From contig NZ_JACJRE010000004.1 in the NCBI RefSeq assembly GCF_014697075.1, positions 124,001 to 188,000 of the forward strand: a stretch of 64,000 bases of DNA. The letters run 5' to 3'. Shown in pieces: positions 37,287 through 47,248 of this stretch. A program made the position numbers and the translations under genes. Source of the stretch: Tolypothrix sp. FACHB-123 (GTDB lineage Bacteria; Cyanobacteriota; Cyanobacteriia; Cyanobacteriales; Nostocaceae). The notes under the pieces are model-generated. The model worked only from the letters and a program-made list of their open reading frames with translations, made no database searches and was not told the DNA's origin. Numbering within the stretch: position 1 is the stretch's first letter; each line of letters starts with the position of its first letter.

Positions 37287-37889
37287 TTATTTACCAGTTG
37301 GAGTTGGAGTTGGTTTATCGCTATTATTTTTAGGTTGTTGCCATTCTGATAATTCGCGATTTACGGCATTTTCAAAGTCTTTTGATACCAACAGCACATC
37401 TATATTACCATCGGGTTTAACCGTTGGATTAGCTTGGACGTATAAGGAACTACCATTAGGGTTAAGCTTTCCTAACAATAATTGCTGATTTTGTTGATTC
37501 TTCAGCTTGATGTTAATCGTGGCTTGGGGTTGATCTAAACCGAATTCAGCTTTTTGGCTGGGTGGGATAGATAAAATGCGATCGCTTTTTCCTTTAACTA
37601 ACAAATCCATCAAATAAGAAACAATAGCATCATTCGCCGGCTCTGACACAGGCGATTTCAACAACCACTTTGGCTGGTTTCCTTGAGGATTGCGTTCTAA
37701 AGACAAACTCAGCTTTTGAGTTGTCACCGTCAAAGATTGCACATCATCAGCAGTAAACGAGAAAATTTGCTGCTGTTTCTCCTTCACCTCTTCCCGCTGA
37801 GTTCCCCCACGAATCTCATAAAAATAAACAAACGTACCCAAACCCAGCGCCAGCAATAGCAATATTAAAGTCGTTCGCGAAAATTTCAT
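37287..37889 (-). CDS. DUF4340 membrane-anchored protein
   Basis: The protein is 200 residues. One N-terminal membrane anchor (TTLILLLLALGLGTFVYFYEI) is followed by an extracytoplasmic beta-rich DUF4340 domain with FSFTADDVQSLTVTT and SEFGLDQP-type segments (AEFGLDQPQATINIKL). It ends in a proline/threonine tail. In many bacteria DUF4340 proteins are encoded next to GldF/GldG-type ABC exporters, exactly as here. It is probably an accessory subunit of that exporter. Confidence 0.85.
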   Translation of the reverse strand: MKFSRTTLILLLLALGLGTFVYFYEIRGGTQREEVKEKQQQIFSFTADDVQSLTVTTQKLSLSLERNPQGNQPKWLLKSPVSEPANDAIVSYLMDLLVKGKSDRILSIPPSQKAEFGLDQPQATINIKLKNQQNQQLLLGKLNPNGSSLYVQANPTVKPDGNIDVLLVSKDFENAVNRELSEWQQPKNNSDKPTPTPTGK

Positions 37890-37944
37890 TTTTAGTTAGT
37901 TGTCAATTCTCAGTTGTCACAATCAACCGTCAACAATCAACCCT

Positions 37945-39684
37945 CTACCTCCTCCGCCACCAAATCACCGCAGCGCCTACCAACCCAAGCAAGGGTAAAA
38001 GTAGCAGCGATGATAATGCTAAAACACCAGCTTGGACAGCGTTGATGTTCAAGCGGCGGTTTTTGGCTTCTTTGGGACGAATGGATAAAGGTTGTTTATC
38101 TTCTTGTTGACTTAGCCAAGTGACTGAATTCAAGAAGACATCACCGTTAAGTTGCTGTTGAAATAAGCCATCTTTGACAAATTCCGAATTACCAAAAACT
38201 ACTAATCTGGATTCCGTTGCAGTTTGTTCTGGTTGTTTGTCGGTTGGCGGTGCAGAATTAGCGGGACTTGGTGAAATTATCGGACTAGGACTAGCCTGAC
38301 TGGCTGTAGTTGGTGATGGTAATGCAGCAGGTGAAGGTGAAGGTGAAGGTGTTACTTGTCCTTGAGTTGTGGGTGATGGTAAAGGTGAAGGTGTTGGACT
38401 AGGTTGAGCTTGAGTTGTTGACGCGGCGGAAATTTTCTTTTTCAACGCTACGCCTAAAGTTAACGGCCCTTTTAAATCTTTATCGGCGTTAAACTCTAAT
38501 TTTTCACTCTTCAGGTCGCTTTCTGCCCAACTATCAGGATAAGGTTTAGTCCGCAGTAAAGGTGTAGATTCAATTCCCGGTACTGGCGTGACTTCTATTG
38601 GTCTGGCTAACTGATAAAAAGAAATACCATTGGCGAAATCTTTGGTAATTGGATGTTGTCCGTATTCGGTAACGATGGAAATTGCTGGGCCAATTTCCGC
38701 ATTTCTTTTTGATAAATCCACAGCTAAGCGATTATCCAGACGTACACCCCAATCTTTGAGTAAGTTATCAAGTTTGGGTTCTGTACCTAAGTCAATCATC
38801 AGCATTAAATTACCGCCACGATTGAGGTAATCTTGTAAAGCTTTAACTTCACTGTCAAATAATCCGCGTTCTGGCCCAGCGACTACTACAGCCGTTGCAT
38901 CATCGGGAACTTTGGGCTGTTCGGCTAAATTTAAAGGTGCGGTGATGAAATTTTTATCAGTTAATTCCTGAACCGCTTGAGACATTGCATCTGGTGCGGC
39001 TGTTATTTGATGTTCGCCATGACCTTGGAGAAAGTAAACTTTAGCTGAGTTAGCTGTAGTAATTTGCTGCAAGCGATTAGTTAATCTAACTTCTGAGAGT
39101 CTATCTCTCTCATTCACTACTTGCACTAACTGTCTTTTATCTTGATATTCTAAATAAATTTCTCCGTTATCTTTATAACCAAATTGTCTAGCTAATCCCG
39201 GTCTCGCATCGGGATCGACATATTCAAATTGAAACTTAGAATTTTGCCGCCGATAATTTTCTAATAAATCTCGGTCTTGGGGATTTTGGGTTTTATCAAA
39301 AATCCAGACTTTTACAGGTTGTGCCAGATTATTGACTAATTCCCGCGATTGGGGGGCTAGGGTAAATAATTGGGTTTCGGTAAAATCTGCCCGGTAATGG
39401 TAGCGAGTACCTAAGAAGTTAATTAATCCCAAAATTACTAATACTGCCATAGTGGCAACTAAAGCATTAGTACCAGCTTGGGTGGAACGTCGCCCCCACC
39501 ATTTACTTTCTTGGCTTTGCAAAATTACCCATAAGCCAATAATTACTAATCCAGTAATCAAAAATCCTAAGGAAATTGGCCCCCATCTTGATGCAACTAA
39601 TCCCGAAGTTAAACCTGCAACCAGGAAAAAAGGGCCTAGCCAAAATAGATATTTCCAAAGTTTCTTTTTAGCGACGATTTTCAT
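37945..39684 (-). CDS. GldG-like ABC-transporter auxiliary protein
   Basis: The protein is 579 residues. Membrane helices at the N-terminus (KYLFWLGPFFLVAGLTSGLV, a second around 38-60 and a third around 80) lead into a large extracytoplasmic GldG-type domain (YRADFTETQLFTLAPQSREL, DPDARPGLARQFGY, VYFLQGHGEHQITAAPDAMS). One C-terminal helix (VLALSSLLLLPLLGLVGAAV) ends in WRRR. Residues about 420-480 are a Pro/Ser/Thr-rich linker (PSPTPSPLPSP type). It works with the ATPase and permease upstream. In Bacteroidetes GldAFG serve gliding; the cyanobacterial role is not proven. Confidence 0.88.
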   Translation of the reverse strand: MKIVAKKKLWKYLFWLGPFFLVAGLTSGLVASRWGPISLGFLITGLVIIGLWVILQSQESKWWGRRSTQAGTNALVATMAVLVILGLINFLGTRYHYRADFTETQLFTLAPQSRELVNNLAQPVKVWIFDKTQNPQDRDLLENYRRQNSKFQFEYVDPDARPGLARQFGYKDNGEIYLEYQDKRQLVQVVNERDRLSEVRLTNRLQQITTANSAKVYFLQGHGEHQITAAPDAMSQAVQELTDKNFITAPLNLAEQPKVPDDATAVVVAGPERGLFDSEVKALQDYLNRGGNLMLMIDLGTEPKLDNLLKDWGVRLDNRLAVDLSKRNAEIGPAISIVTEYGQHPITKDFANGISFYQLARPIEVTPVPGIESTPLLRTKPYPDSWAESDLKSEKLEFNADKDLKGPLTLGVALKKKISAASTTQAQPSPTPSPLPSPTTQGQVTPSPSPSPAALPSPTTASQASPSPIISPSPANSAPPTDKQPEQTATESRLVVFGNSEFVKDGLFQQQLNGDVFLNSVTWLSQQEDKQPLSIRPKEAKNRRLNINAVQAGVLALSSLLLLPLLGLVGAAVIWWRRR

Positions 39685-39689
39685 TTTGT

Positions 39690-39880
39690 GTCAGTTGTCG
39701 GTTGTCAGTTGTCAGTAGGGGCGGGTTTATTAAGATCATCATTGATCGGCAAAGATATTCGTGAACCCGCCCATACAGTTGTCAGTTATCAGTTGTCAGT
39801 AGGAGCGGGTTTATGGGAGATCGTCATGGATATTTGAGGATATTTGTGAACCCGCCCGTACAGTTGTCAGTCGATTTTTA
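39690..39880. repeat. CAGTTGTCAGTT heptamers with two GTAGGGGCGGGTT hairpin elements
   Basis: Two related inverted-repeat elements, 39715-39776 (GTAGGGGCGGGTT / AACCCGCCCATAC) and 39799-39861 (GTAGGAGCGGGTT / AACCCGCCCGTAC), lie inside a CAGTTGTCAG heptamer tract. They match the inner palindrome of the MITE at 24293. The rest of the 393-bp gap (39881-40077) holds a C-rich tract at 39970-40000 and a CCAATGACAAATAACCAATG tract at 40050-40069. Confidence 0.8.
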
Positions 39881-40077
39881 TTGTAGGAATTGCTTACCAA
39901 AACCCCATAATTTATGGACTTCCAGAAAATAAATTATCCAATTTCTTAGAGAAGATATTTTTATTTTTCACCCCTGCACCCTGCCCCCTGCCCCTCTGCC
40001 TACACAGTGATAGTATATTTTTTTAGTTGGAAGTCCTTATGACGAATCACCAATGACAAATAACCAATGACTATCAA

Positions 40078-40896
40078 CTATTGCCGCTGAAAGCGCAATG
40101 TATCAATGGATTGTGATGTCAAAAAGACACCGAGAAATATGTAAGTCGCAAATAACAGGATGGCGCTGGTGTCAAAGATGCCCTGAATCAGTGTATTAAA
40201 ATGCTTGAGTAAGGAAATATAGCTTAAAGCTTCGCCAATAAAACCAGGCAGAGCTTTAGAAATTAAATCAACAAACAACAGCAATAAAATCACTGCAAAG
40301 GTGAGTACGGCAGAGATAATTGTACTGTCTGTTAAGGAAGAAATAAACATTCCTAACGATAAGATTGCGGCTGCTAGCAAGATTAAGCCTAAATGACCCA
40401 ACAATAAAATTGTGGGTGACATGGGTGGATTTGATTGACTAATGACGAAAACTTCCAGTGCAATTAAAGGCACAATCATGGTGATGAAGAAAGTTAGCAC
40501 GCCTAATAATTTACCGACAGCAACCGCCCAGTTTGTGATTGGTGACGTAGCTAATAGTTCTAAAGTGCCCCGTTTGCGTTCTTCTGCATATAACCCCATT
40601 GAAAGAATCGGCAAAACAAATAATAATAGCCAGCCCATGCGGTCTAAAAATGCGCGGACAAATTCATAAGGTACATCAATTGGTGGTAGTTGTACGCCTA
40701 TTTGTTGCCCTTGTAAATCTATGGCGGCTACAGTTGCTAAAATTCCATCTGGTGCTGGTGCTAGCAAAAGCATGATTAAGAACAACCCAGATAAAAACCA
40801 GAATATGCCAGCAATTACATAAGCTAGGGGCGAGACAAAGTAACTCTGCAATTCCCGGCGATAAATAGCAATAATATTACTCAGTACTATACCCAT
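40078..40896 (-). CDS. ABC-2 type permease (GldF-like)
   Basis: The protein is 272 residues with six predicted transmembrane helices, starting YRRELQSYFVSPLAYVIAGIFW, the typical start of GldF/ABC-2 permeases. EERKRGTLELLATSPITNW is the coupling-helix motif of this family. It starts one base after the ATPase stop, so the two are co-translated and form one exporter. The substrate is unknown. Confidence 0.92.
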   Translation of the reverse strand: MGIVLSNIIAIYRRELQSYFVSPLAYVIAGIFWFLSGLFLIMLLLAPAPDGILATVAAIDLQGQQIGVQLPPIDVPYEFVRAFLDRMGWLLLFVLPILSMGLYAEERKRGTLELLATSPITNWAVAVGKLLGVLTFFITMIVPLIALEVFVISQSNPPMSPTILLLGHLGLILLAAAILSLGMFISSLTDSTIISAVLTFAVILLLLFVDLISKALPGFIGEALSYISLLKHFNTLIQGIFDTSAILLFATYIFLGVFLTSQSIDTLRFQRQ

Positions 40897-41901
40897 TTAC
40901 GCGGCTTCTCCTTCTGTGGTTGCTGAATCTTCTAGAGACTCTAGATTCTTTTCGGCTGTGGTTAGTTGCAAGAACACATCTTCTAAGGTAGCGCTGACAC
41001 GCCGCATTTCATGCAAAGCAAATCCGGAACGCACTAATGTTGTGGCAATATCTTTTCCGGGTTCGGTTCCTGGTTGCGATATCACCCGCAAATAAGCGCG
41101 GTTTTCTGGCGCTGGGTGATGACTTCCCACTGTCGGAATTGATTCTACCAGACTGACACCGGATATATTTTGCAGGACTTGTTTTGCTAGGGCTGGTTCT
41201 CCCTCAATTTCTATTTCATATCCTGAGCCACCTGTCAACTGTGTCATAAGATTTTCTGGTGTGTTGGTGGCGACTACTTTACCGCGATTAATAATGGCAA
41301 CGCGGCTACAGGTCATGCTAACTTCAGGAAGAATGTGGGTAGATAAAATGATGGTATGGGTGCCGGCCAGACTTTTAATTAAATTCCGCACTTCTATAAT
41401 TTGCCGGGGGTCTAGTCCTACGGTGGGTTCATCTAAAATAATTGCTGGCGGATCGTGGACGATCGCCTGAGCAATTCCTACCCGTTGCCGATATCCTTTA
41501 GAAAGCTTGCGGATAATGACTTTGCGCTTCTCGTCTAAATTACACCGCGCGATCGCAGCTTGCACTTTACTATGGCGATCGCCTGCGGATACTCCCTTAA
41601 TTCTCGCCACAAAATGCAAAAATCCCTCCACCGTCATATCGGGATATAAAGGCGGCGTTTCCGGTAAATAACCAATTCGTTGACGCACAGCTAAAGAATT
41701 CTCATGCACATCAAAGCCTGCTATCTTCGCCGTCCCCTTAGTTGCCGGTAAATAGCCAGCTAAAATGCGCATAGTCGTAGTTTTACCAGCGCCATTAGGG
41801 CCTAAAAACCCTAGAATCTCCCCAGGTTCGACATTAAAAGTCACATCATTAATCGCTGGGGTAGAACCGTATATTTTACTCAGATGCTCAACTTCAATCA
41901 T
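40897..41901 (-). CDS. ABC transporter ATP-binding protein (GldA-like)
   Basis: The protein is 334 residues. Walker A is GPNGAGKTT, the Q-loop is YLPETPPLYPDMTV, the signature is LSKGYRQRVGIAQAI, Walker B is AIILDEPTVGLDP and the H-loop is ILSTHILPE. A C-terminal regulatory region of about 100 residues (YEIEIEGEPALAKQVLQ onward) is usual in ABC-2/GldA ATPases. It is the first gene of the minus-strand set with permease, GldG-like and DUF4340 genes. Confidence 0.94.
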   Translation of the reverse strand: MIEVEHLSKIYGSTPAINDVTFNVEPGEILGFLGPNGAGKTTTMRILAGYLPATKGTAKIAGFDVHENSLAVRQRIGYLPETPPLYPDMTVEGFLHFVARIKGVSAGDRHSKVQAAIARCNLDEKRKVIIRKLSKGYRQRVGIAQAIVHDPPAIILDEPTVGLDPRQIIEVRNLIKSLAGTHTIILSTHILPEVSMTCSRVAIINRGKVVATNTPENLMTQLTGGSGYEIEIEGEPALAKQVLQNISGVSLVESIPTVGSHHPAPENRAYLRVISQPGTEPGKDIATTLVRSGFALHEMRRVSATLEDVFLQLTTAEKNLESLEDSATTEGEAA

Positions 41902-42096
41902 CGGTCTAAGGCGATCGCATTTTTAGAGAATACCCAACAATATTAGATCACCATGTTTTGATTGCAAGCATTAATCAGGCAAAAGAAACGGAGTTAGGCG
42001 GTAACTTAAGGAAATCAGAAATAAAAAATTCCCATACCCAATGCCCCATGCCCCATGCCTTAATCTTAAAAAACCAATCCTGTTACAGTAGACGTA

Positions 42097-42318
42097 CTCA
42101 TTCCTAGAGAACTTTGACTCATTTGTGACCAACGAGATCTGGTTGTCTATCAACGAGAACTCATCCATAGAGAACCTCAACTCATTTGTGACCAACGAGA
42201 TCGGGTTGTCTATCAACGAGAACTCATCCATAGAGAACCTCAACTCATTTGTGACCAACGAGATCTAGTTGTCTATCAACAAGAACTCATTCATAGAGAA
42301 CCTCAACTCATTTGTGAA
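42097..42318. repeat. 63-bp tandem repeat made of 21-bp subunits
   Basis: Three 63-bp copies (42118-42180, 42181-42243, 42244-42306) share CTCATTTGTGACCAACGAGA. A degenerate 21-bp subunit precedes them (42097-42117) and a partial one follows. Each copy divides into three 21-bp parts of similar pattern. It lies directly upstream of the TPR-CHAT gene. The minus-strand frame through it (repeat LVTNELRFSMDEFSLIDN) lacks other gene evidence. Confidence 0.85.
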
Positions 42319-42402
42319 TAACGTGTTTTTATTCGGACACAATTATTTCCAGCTAATCCCTAGAGTAAAATATTTGATAAAAGCGATACAAGGTTGCGGT
42401 AG

Positions 42403-45387
42403 ATGCTCAAGCGGCTTTGGCGATGGCTCAAAAGCTTATTTAGGCAAATATTTGGTAGAAAACAGCCTATTTCTCCGCCATTGGCAGCGCAGGAAACTGG
42501 AGAAATACGCAACGAATTGACAGATGCGGAGTATGAATCGTTATTTATCCAGTTGTTAGCGGGAGTTCATGAGGAAGGCTGGAGTCGGGGACGGGTAAAA
42601 GCTTTTTTGGATGGTAAGCGCATCAATCAGGCGCATTTGTTGGAGTGGTTGCGTGGGTTTGGTGATAGGTTACTAGCTTCACCGACAGCGAATGATGAGT
42701 TAGCAAGGCGGATAATAAAGCTGGGTGAGTTGGGTGTTGGAGAAGTTAGTGATTTTGCTGATGATATTGGTAGGCGGTTGTTGAGGCGGGAGGAAGAAAC
42801 AAACCGCAGAGGCGCAGAGGACGCGGAGGAAGAAGGAGAGAAAAATATTACAGATGATGCGGAAGCTTGGTTAGATCAAGGTAATGAACAATTTGAGGCG
42901 GGAGATTTTGCAGGTGCGATCGCATCATATGACAACGCGCTCAAAATTAAACCAGATTACCATGAAGCTTGGAAAAATCGGGGCATTGCGTTGAATTGGT
43001 TACAACAATATGAACAAGCAATATTATCCTGCGATAATGCCCTGAAAATTAAACCTGATGATCATGAAGCTTGGATACAACGAGGCTTTGCCCTGCGCCA
43101 ATTAGGAAAATACGAAGAAGCAATATTATCCTGTGACAACGCACTCAAAATTAAACCAGATTACTATGAAGCTTGGAAAAATCGGGGCATTGCGTTGAAT
43201 TGGTTACAACGATATGAACAAGCAATATTATCCTGCGGCAATGCCCTGAACATTAAACCCGATGACAGTGAGGCTTGGACACATCAGGGCTTTGCCCTGC
43301 GCCAATTAGGAAAATACGAAGAAGCAATATTATCCTGTGACAACGCGCTCAAAATTAAACCAGATTACCATGAAGCTTGGAAAAATCGGGGCATTGCGTT
43401 GAATTGGTTACAACGATATGAACAAGCAATATTATCCTGCGGCAATGCCCTGAACATTAAACCCGATGACAGTGAGGCTTGGACACATCAGGGCTTTGCC
43501 CTATGTCAATTAGAAAAATACGAAGAAGCAATATTATCCTGTGACAACGCGCTCAAAATTAAACCAGACGAACACGAAGCATGGATACATCGGGGTTTAG
43601 CAGTCAGAAATTCAGTTAGTTTTAACCAATTTTTGGCTTTCTCTAGTGCTATTGCTAAAATAAATCCTCATCTTAACCAGCGTGGCTATCAAGGAGAATT
43701 GATAAGCTATAAAGAAGGATTAAAATATTGCCATCAACATACTCACCCAGAAAGCTGGGGAAAATTGCATCAAGCGATAGGTAATGCTCACTATTTCCGA
43801 GGAAGAGGAGATTCTCACCCCCGTAGCTATTGGTACAAAGCTGTTAAAAGCTACAATGAGGCACTACAAACCCTCACAGCAGAAGATTTTCCTGAGTTGC
43901 ATCTAAAAATTTTACAGAATTTAATTCACGTTCAGTTGGATTTGGGAGAAACGGCTAAAGCTGAAGAACTCCAACGAAGAGGAACAGATTTATTACGGCG
44001 CTTGCTGGATGAGTGCAAAAGTTCTGAAAAGAAAAAGCAGTTAGCTTTAAAGTTTGCAGGCTTTCAGCAGTTAACTGTTGACTTAGCAATACAGTCAGAA
44101 AACTTTTGCACAGCATTGGAATTAGCAGAACAGGGAAAAAATGCTTGCTTGTCTTGGCTACTGGCTGGATGGAGTGATGATTCCCCCAAATGGGAGGAGA
44201 TGAAACAATTACTCAATCCCCATACTGCTATAGTTTATTGGCATCTCAGCCCAGCCGCCTTACATACTTTTATCCTCAAACACAACACCCCATCACCCAT
44301 TGTTTTAAGAGAAACGCTTCTCACTCCAGCGCAACGCCTATATAACTTTGAAACCTGGGTGAAAACTTGGAATGAAGAATACGCCAATTTTCGCAAAGGT
44401 AAAGACAAGCAAAGTCAAGACGCAAAAACTTGGCGCGACAATTTACCCGCCATGCTTGATGAACTGGGTAAAATTCTCGATATCAACGCTATTGTTTCTC
44501 AACTCTCAGATATTACCCAGCTAATTCTCATTCCTCACCGCGACTTACACCGCTTTCCTCTTCATGCGCTGTTTCCCCCACAATTCACTATCAGCTATTT
44601 ACCCAGCATTCAATTAGGCTTAATCTCCCAAACCCACAACGAAAATCAGCTAAGTAATCAGCATCAGTTACTCAGTATCGAACATCCCGAAAACCCATAT
44701 CCAACACTAGAATTCGCACAAGTTGAATCAGAAGCAATTTGTCGCATCTTTCCCCACAACACCCGCAAGCGTTCTGAGGAAGCAACAAAAGCAGCGGTAA
44801 TCAATGCTTTACCTCAAGGCTACGGTATTTTACACTTTACCGGACATGGCGAATACAATTTCCACAATCCAGCTTTATCGCACTTAGCCTTAGCCGATGA
44901 AGATAAACTAAAGCTGACAGATATCCGCGATTATGATTTGCACAGCTACCAACTCGTGTGTTTAGCTGCTTGCGAAACAGCGATTACAGGTAATTACACC
45001 ATCACCACTGAATATGTCGGACTTGTCAGTGGTTTTATGAGTTGCGGTGTAGCTTCCGTTGTCAGTACTCTGTGGACTGTGGAATCAGCCGCGAGTGCTT
45101 TGGTGATGATTCAGTTTTACCAACAGTTGCAACAAGGTAAATCAAAGGTGGTAGCTTTAGCTGAGGCTACCCAATGGCTGCGAAATGTCACCAACGGCGA
45201 ACTAGCACAATGGTATGCAGAGGAAATTGCAAAACTTCCAGAAAATGAAGTGATTTTGCGCCGTTTTTTGTTAAATCATTTAAATAACATTAAAAATCAA
45301 CCAGAAACTTGCAATAAACCCTATAATCACCCATACTTCTGGGCCGCTTTTACAATTACTGGTATCTTTTCCTCATGCAACCACTAG
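42403..45387 (+). CDS. TPR-CHAT protein (caspase-like peptidase domain)
   Basis: The protein is 994 residues. It has a basic amphipathic N-terminus (LKRLWRWLKSLFRQIFGRKQ), a helical domain (about 35-125), a repeat-coded linker NRRGAEDAEEEG, seven or so 34-residue TPRs (about 150-405, A-x-x-x-x-x-A-L-K-I-K-P type), a second helical region and a C-terminal CHAT domain. The likely catalytic pair is His815 (LHFTGHGEYN) and Cys857 (CLAACETA). CHAT proteases with TPR sensors cut partner proteins in bacterial immunity and cell-death pathways. The last 13 bases overlap the next gene. Targets and trigger are unknown. Confidence 0.92.
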   Translation: MLKRLWRWLKSLFRQIFGRKQPISPPLAAQETGEIRNELTDAEYESLFIQLLAGVHEEGWSRGRVKAFLDGKRINQAHLLEWLRGFGDRLLASPTANDELARRIIKLGELGVGEVSDFADDIGRRLLRREEETNRRGAEDAEEEGEKNITDDAEAWLDQGNEQFEAGDFAGAIASYDNALKIKPDYHEAWKNRGIALNWLQQYEQAILSCDNALKIKPDDHEAWIQRGFALRQLGKYEEAILSCDNALKIKPDYYEAWKNRGIALNWLQRYEQAILSCGNALNIKPDDSEAWTHQGFALRQLGKYEEAILSCDNALKIKPDYHEAWKNRGIALNWLQRYEQAILSCGNALNIKPDDSEAWTHQGFALCQLEKYEEAILSCDNALKIKPDEHEAWIHRGLAVRNSVSFNQFLAFSSAIAKINPHLNQRGYQGELISYKEGLKYCHQHTHPESWGKLHQAIGNAHYFRGRGDSHPRSYWYKAVKSYNEALQTLTAEDFPELHLKILQNLIHVQLDLGETAKAEELQRRGTDLLRRLLDECKSSEKKKQLALKFAGFQQLTVDLAIQSENFCTALELAEQGKNACLSWLLAGWSDDSPKWEEMKQLLNPHTAIVYWHLSPAALHTFILKHNTPSPIVLRETLLTPAQRLYNFETWVKTWNEEYANFRKGKDKQSQDAKTWRDNLPAMLDELGKILDINAIVSQLSDITQLILIPHRDLHRFPLHALFPPQFTISYLPSIQLGLISQTHNENQLSNQHQLLSIEHPENPYPTLEFAQVESEAICRIFPHNTRKRSEEATKAAVINALPQGYGILHFTGHGEYNFHNPALSHLALADEDKLKLTDIRDYDLHSYQLVCLAACETAITGNYTITTEYVGLVSGFMSCGVASVVSTLWTVESAASALVMIQFYQQLQQGKSKVVALAEATQWLRNVTNGELAQWYAEEIAKLPENEVILRRFLLNHLNNIKNQPETCNKPYNHPYFWAAFTITGIFSSCNH
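43132..43539. repeat. Two near-identical 204-bp direct repeats in the TPR region
   Basis: Units 43132-43335 and 43336-43539 differ at only a few bases, each coding two TPRs. Similarity this high at the DNA level points to a recent duplication and makes the TPR number likely to vary between strains. Confidence 0.8.
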
Positions 45388-45797
45388 AAGCTTTTGAACT
45401 CAAAGCCTTTATCTTGGCACTATCCCAACTTGATGCACCATTACCAAATACTGTACAAGCTAAGGTAAATAAAATTACAGTTACTGGGGATATTAGTAAA
45501 CTATATGCGATCGCCACTAGTTATCCACCCCTAGCCATAGCATACGACCAAGCCGGGGAACAGTTGAGTGCGATCGCTCAATTTCGCAGTAAAGGCGTTA
45601 GTAGTACTCCTGAATATAACCCCGAACCTCTCAACACAGAAATCGACAATGCAGCTAGAGATATTCAAGCAGAATTGGTAATTTTAGAAGAAAAAATTAA
45701 TCATAATCAACTAGCAGATGCATCTATTCAAATATTTAATCATTCTAATTCCGTGCAAAAAGCTAAAGATTTTTTCAAAGCCATTCTTGCTAATTAA
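45375..45797 (+). CDS. Hypothetical protein coupled to the TPR-CHAT gene
   Basis: The protein is 140 residues, start overlapping the end of the TPR-CHAT gene by 13 bases in another frame, so translation is coupled. It is mainly helical and soluble: MQPLEAFELKAFILALSQLD, then AIATSYPPLAIAYDQAGEQL, and a helical C-terminus ending SVQKAKDFFKAILAN. I recognise no family. The tight coupling suggests it is a partner, inhibitor or substrate of the CHAT peptidase; this is inference. Confidence 0.8.
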   Translation: MQPLEAFELKAFILALSQLDAPLPNTVQAKVNKITVTGDISKLYAIATSYPPLAIAYDQAGEQLSAIAQFRSKGVSSTPEYNPEPLNTEIDNAARDIQAELVILEEKINHNQLADASIQIFNHSNSVQKAKDFFKAILAN

Positions 45798-45844
45798 ATA
45801 TTTGCCAATTCCGCAAATTGCAAGTTAATAAAATTAACAGCTAT

Positions 45845-45865
45845 GGGCACAATATTGTTGTGCCC
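45845..45865. repeat. Hairpin after the CHAT-coupled gene
   Basis: GGGCACAA pairs with TTGTGCCC over a 5-nt loop, followed by TTATAATC. It is 48 bp after the stop and 37 bp before the next start. It may be a partial terminator or a processing site between the two-gene unit and the two-TM gene. Confidence 0.6.
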
Positions 45866-45901
45866 TTATAATCATCCATACACCAATTTAAAATTATTTA
45901 T

Positions 45902-47248
45902 ATGCAACAACAATATGAATTAATTTACCCAACAATTGATTTATTTGTATATAACCTCAAAGAAGGTTTAGGACAAAACGAACAACAAATCAAAGACAAT
46001 CGTCAACTATTTTGGCAAAAAATCTATGGCGATAACTTAACAGATGCTCAACTAGAAACATTAGAACAAGCAGAAACCGATAGTTCCGATTATCATGAAT
46101 TATTTAGTAATCCCAACTTTCTCAAGTTTAAATCACCCCTAGATGGTTATTATTACCCCGTGCAATTGGGAGACACTTATGGGCTGCAAGTAGACTGTAC
46201 AGCCAATTACATCAAAGATTATGAATCTAAACCCCAACCTATCACCTGTTTATCAAAAGTACAAACAGAAATCTTCTCACAAATCAATCAACAAGCAGGT
46301 AAAATTGGACAAAGTTGGTTTATTTGGGGTCAATTAGCCATAGATAATCAAGACCCAGAAGCTACTGCTCAAGCTTGTTATGAACAATTAATATTAGACT
46401 CGCAGCAAAATTGGCAAGATGATTTTCGAGGTAAAGGAGAATTTTTTGGTGGAACTATCTTTGAACTATGGCGGCTACCTTCAAACGCGCAGCAAAGCGA
46501 AGGTTATCACATCTTAATCTGTCTATTTCCCAATCAAACGAAAACATCCGCTATCCAAGATGTCAATAAAAAGCTTTATCCCCAAGTAATGCAGTTATTG
46601 CGATACCGAAATAAAATTATTTGGGCATACAATCAAAGTCGCCAGATTAAAACTAATTTAAAAACAGTATATAAATCAGCCCAAAATATAATTAGTCAAT
46701 TAAACACCGAATCTAAAAAAGCAGAAATTAATATTATTACTTTACAAAATATCCTCAAACAAACCCCAGATATTCTGTTAAAATATACTAATAACCTAAC
46801 TTATCTAGATGACTACTACCGGACTGTTAACATTAACATCGGTAATTATGAAAAACGCTGTCAAAAGCTAGAAGAAATATTAAATAATAGCGATTGGCAA
46901 TTTTTGCAAACATTCCATGATTTTGCTAAAGAGAAATTTCTCGAACAAATTACCACAGACCAAGCTAACTACAGCCCAGGATTAACTTTAGTCGAGAATT
47001 ACATCAAGACGATTCAGGGGATAATTGACTTAGAGCAGAGCAAAAGCGATCGCACTCTCAACACTACCATTGCGATCGCAGGTATTGGTCTAGCAACAAG
47101 TCAAATCGCCTCTGCTGTCATTTTAGTAGAAGTCCCTGCCAACAAAAACCCCACCGCTTACCGCCTCGAAGCCTTCATCTGGAGTTTGGTTATAGGAGCG
47201 TTGTTTGCGTTCATCACATATAAATTACTTCAACTCCGTCGCCGGTAA
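45902..47248 (+). CDS. Coiled-coil protein with two C-terminal TM helices
   Basis: The protein is 448 residues. A soluble N-terminal domain of about 220 residues (HGWQL-like core [22 protein letters not shown]) is followed by long helices (about 225-380) and two C-terminal membrane helices ([40 protein letters not shown]) with a short loop and basic end LRRR. This topology recalls CorA-type proteins, but no GMN motif is present. Following a CHAT protease gene, it could be a membrane effector or sensor. No family is recognised with certainty. Confidence 0.8.
   Translation: MQQQYELIYPTIDLFVYNLKEGLGQNEQQIKDNRQLFWQKIYGDNLTDAQLETLEQAETDSSDYHELFSNPNFLKFKSPLDGYYYPVQLGDTYGLQVDCTANYIKDYESKPQPITCLSKVQTEIFSQINQQAGKIGQSWFIWGQLAIDNQDPEATAQACYEQLILDSQQNWQDDFRGKGEFFGGTIFELWRLPSNAQQSEGYHILICLFPNQTKTSAIQDVNKKLYPQVMQLLRYRNKIIWAYNQSRQIKTNLKTVYKSAQNIISQLNTESKKAEINIITLQNILKQTPDILLKYTNNLTYLDDYYRTVNINIGNYEKRCQKLEEILNNSDWQFLQTFHDFAKEKFLEQITTDQANYSPGLTLVENYIKTIQGIIDLEQSKSDRTLNTTIAIAGIGLATSQIASAVILVEVPANKNPTAYRLEAFIWSLVIGALFAFITYKLLQLRRR

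Noticed and set aside
41971-42258. Minus-strand open frame with LVTNELRFSMDEFSLIDN repeats
   Set aside because: It is a by-product of the 63-bp tandem repeat; its end lies in heptamer repeat sequence and no family or start signal is seen.
45902-47248. CorA magnesium transporter
   Set aside because: Only the topology is similar; the GMN motif that defines CorA is absent.
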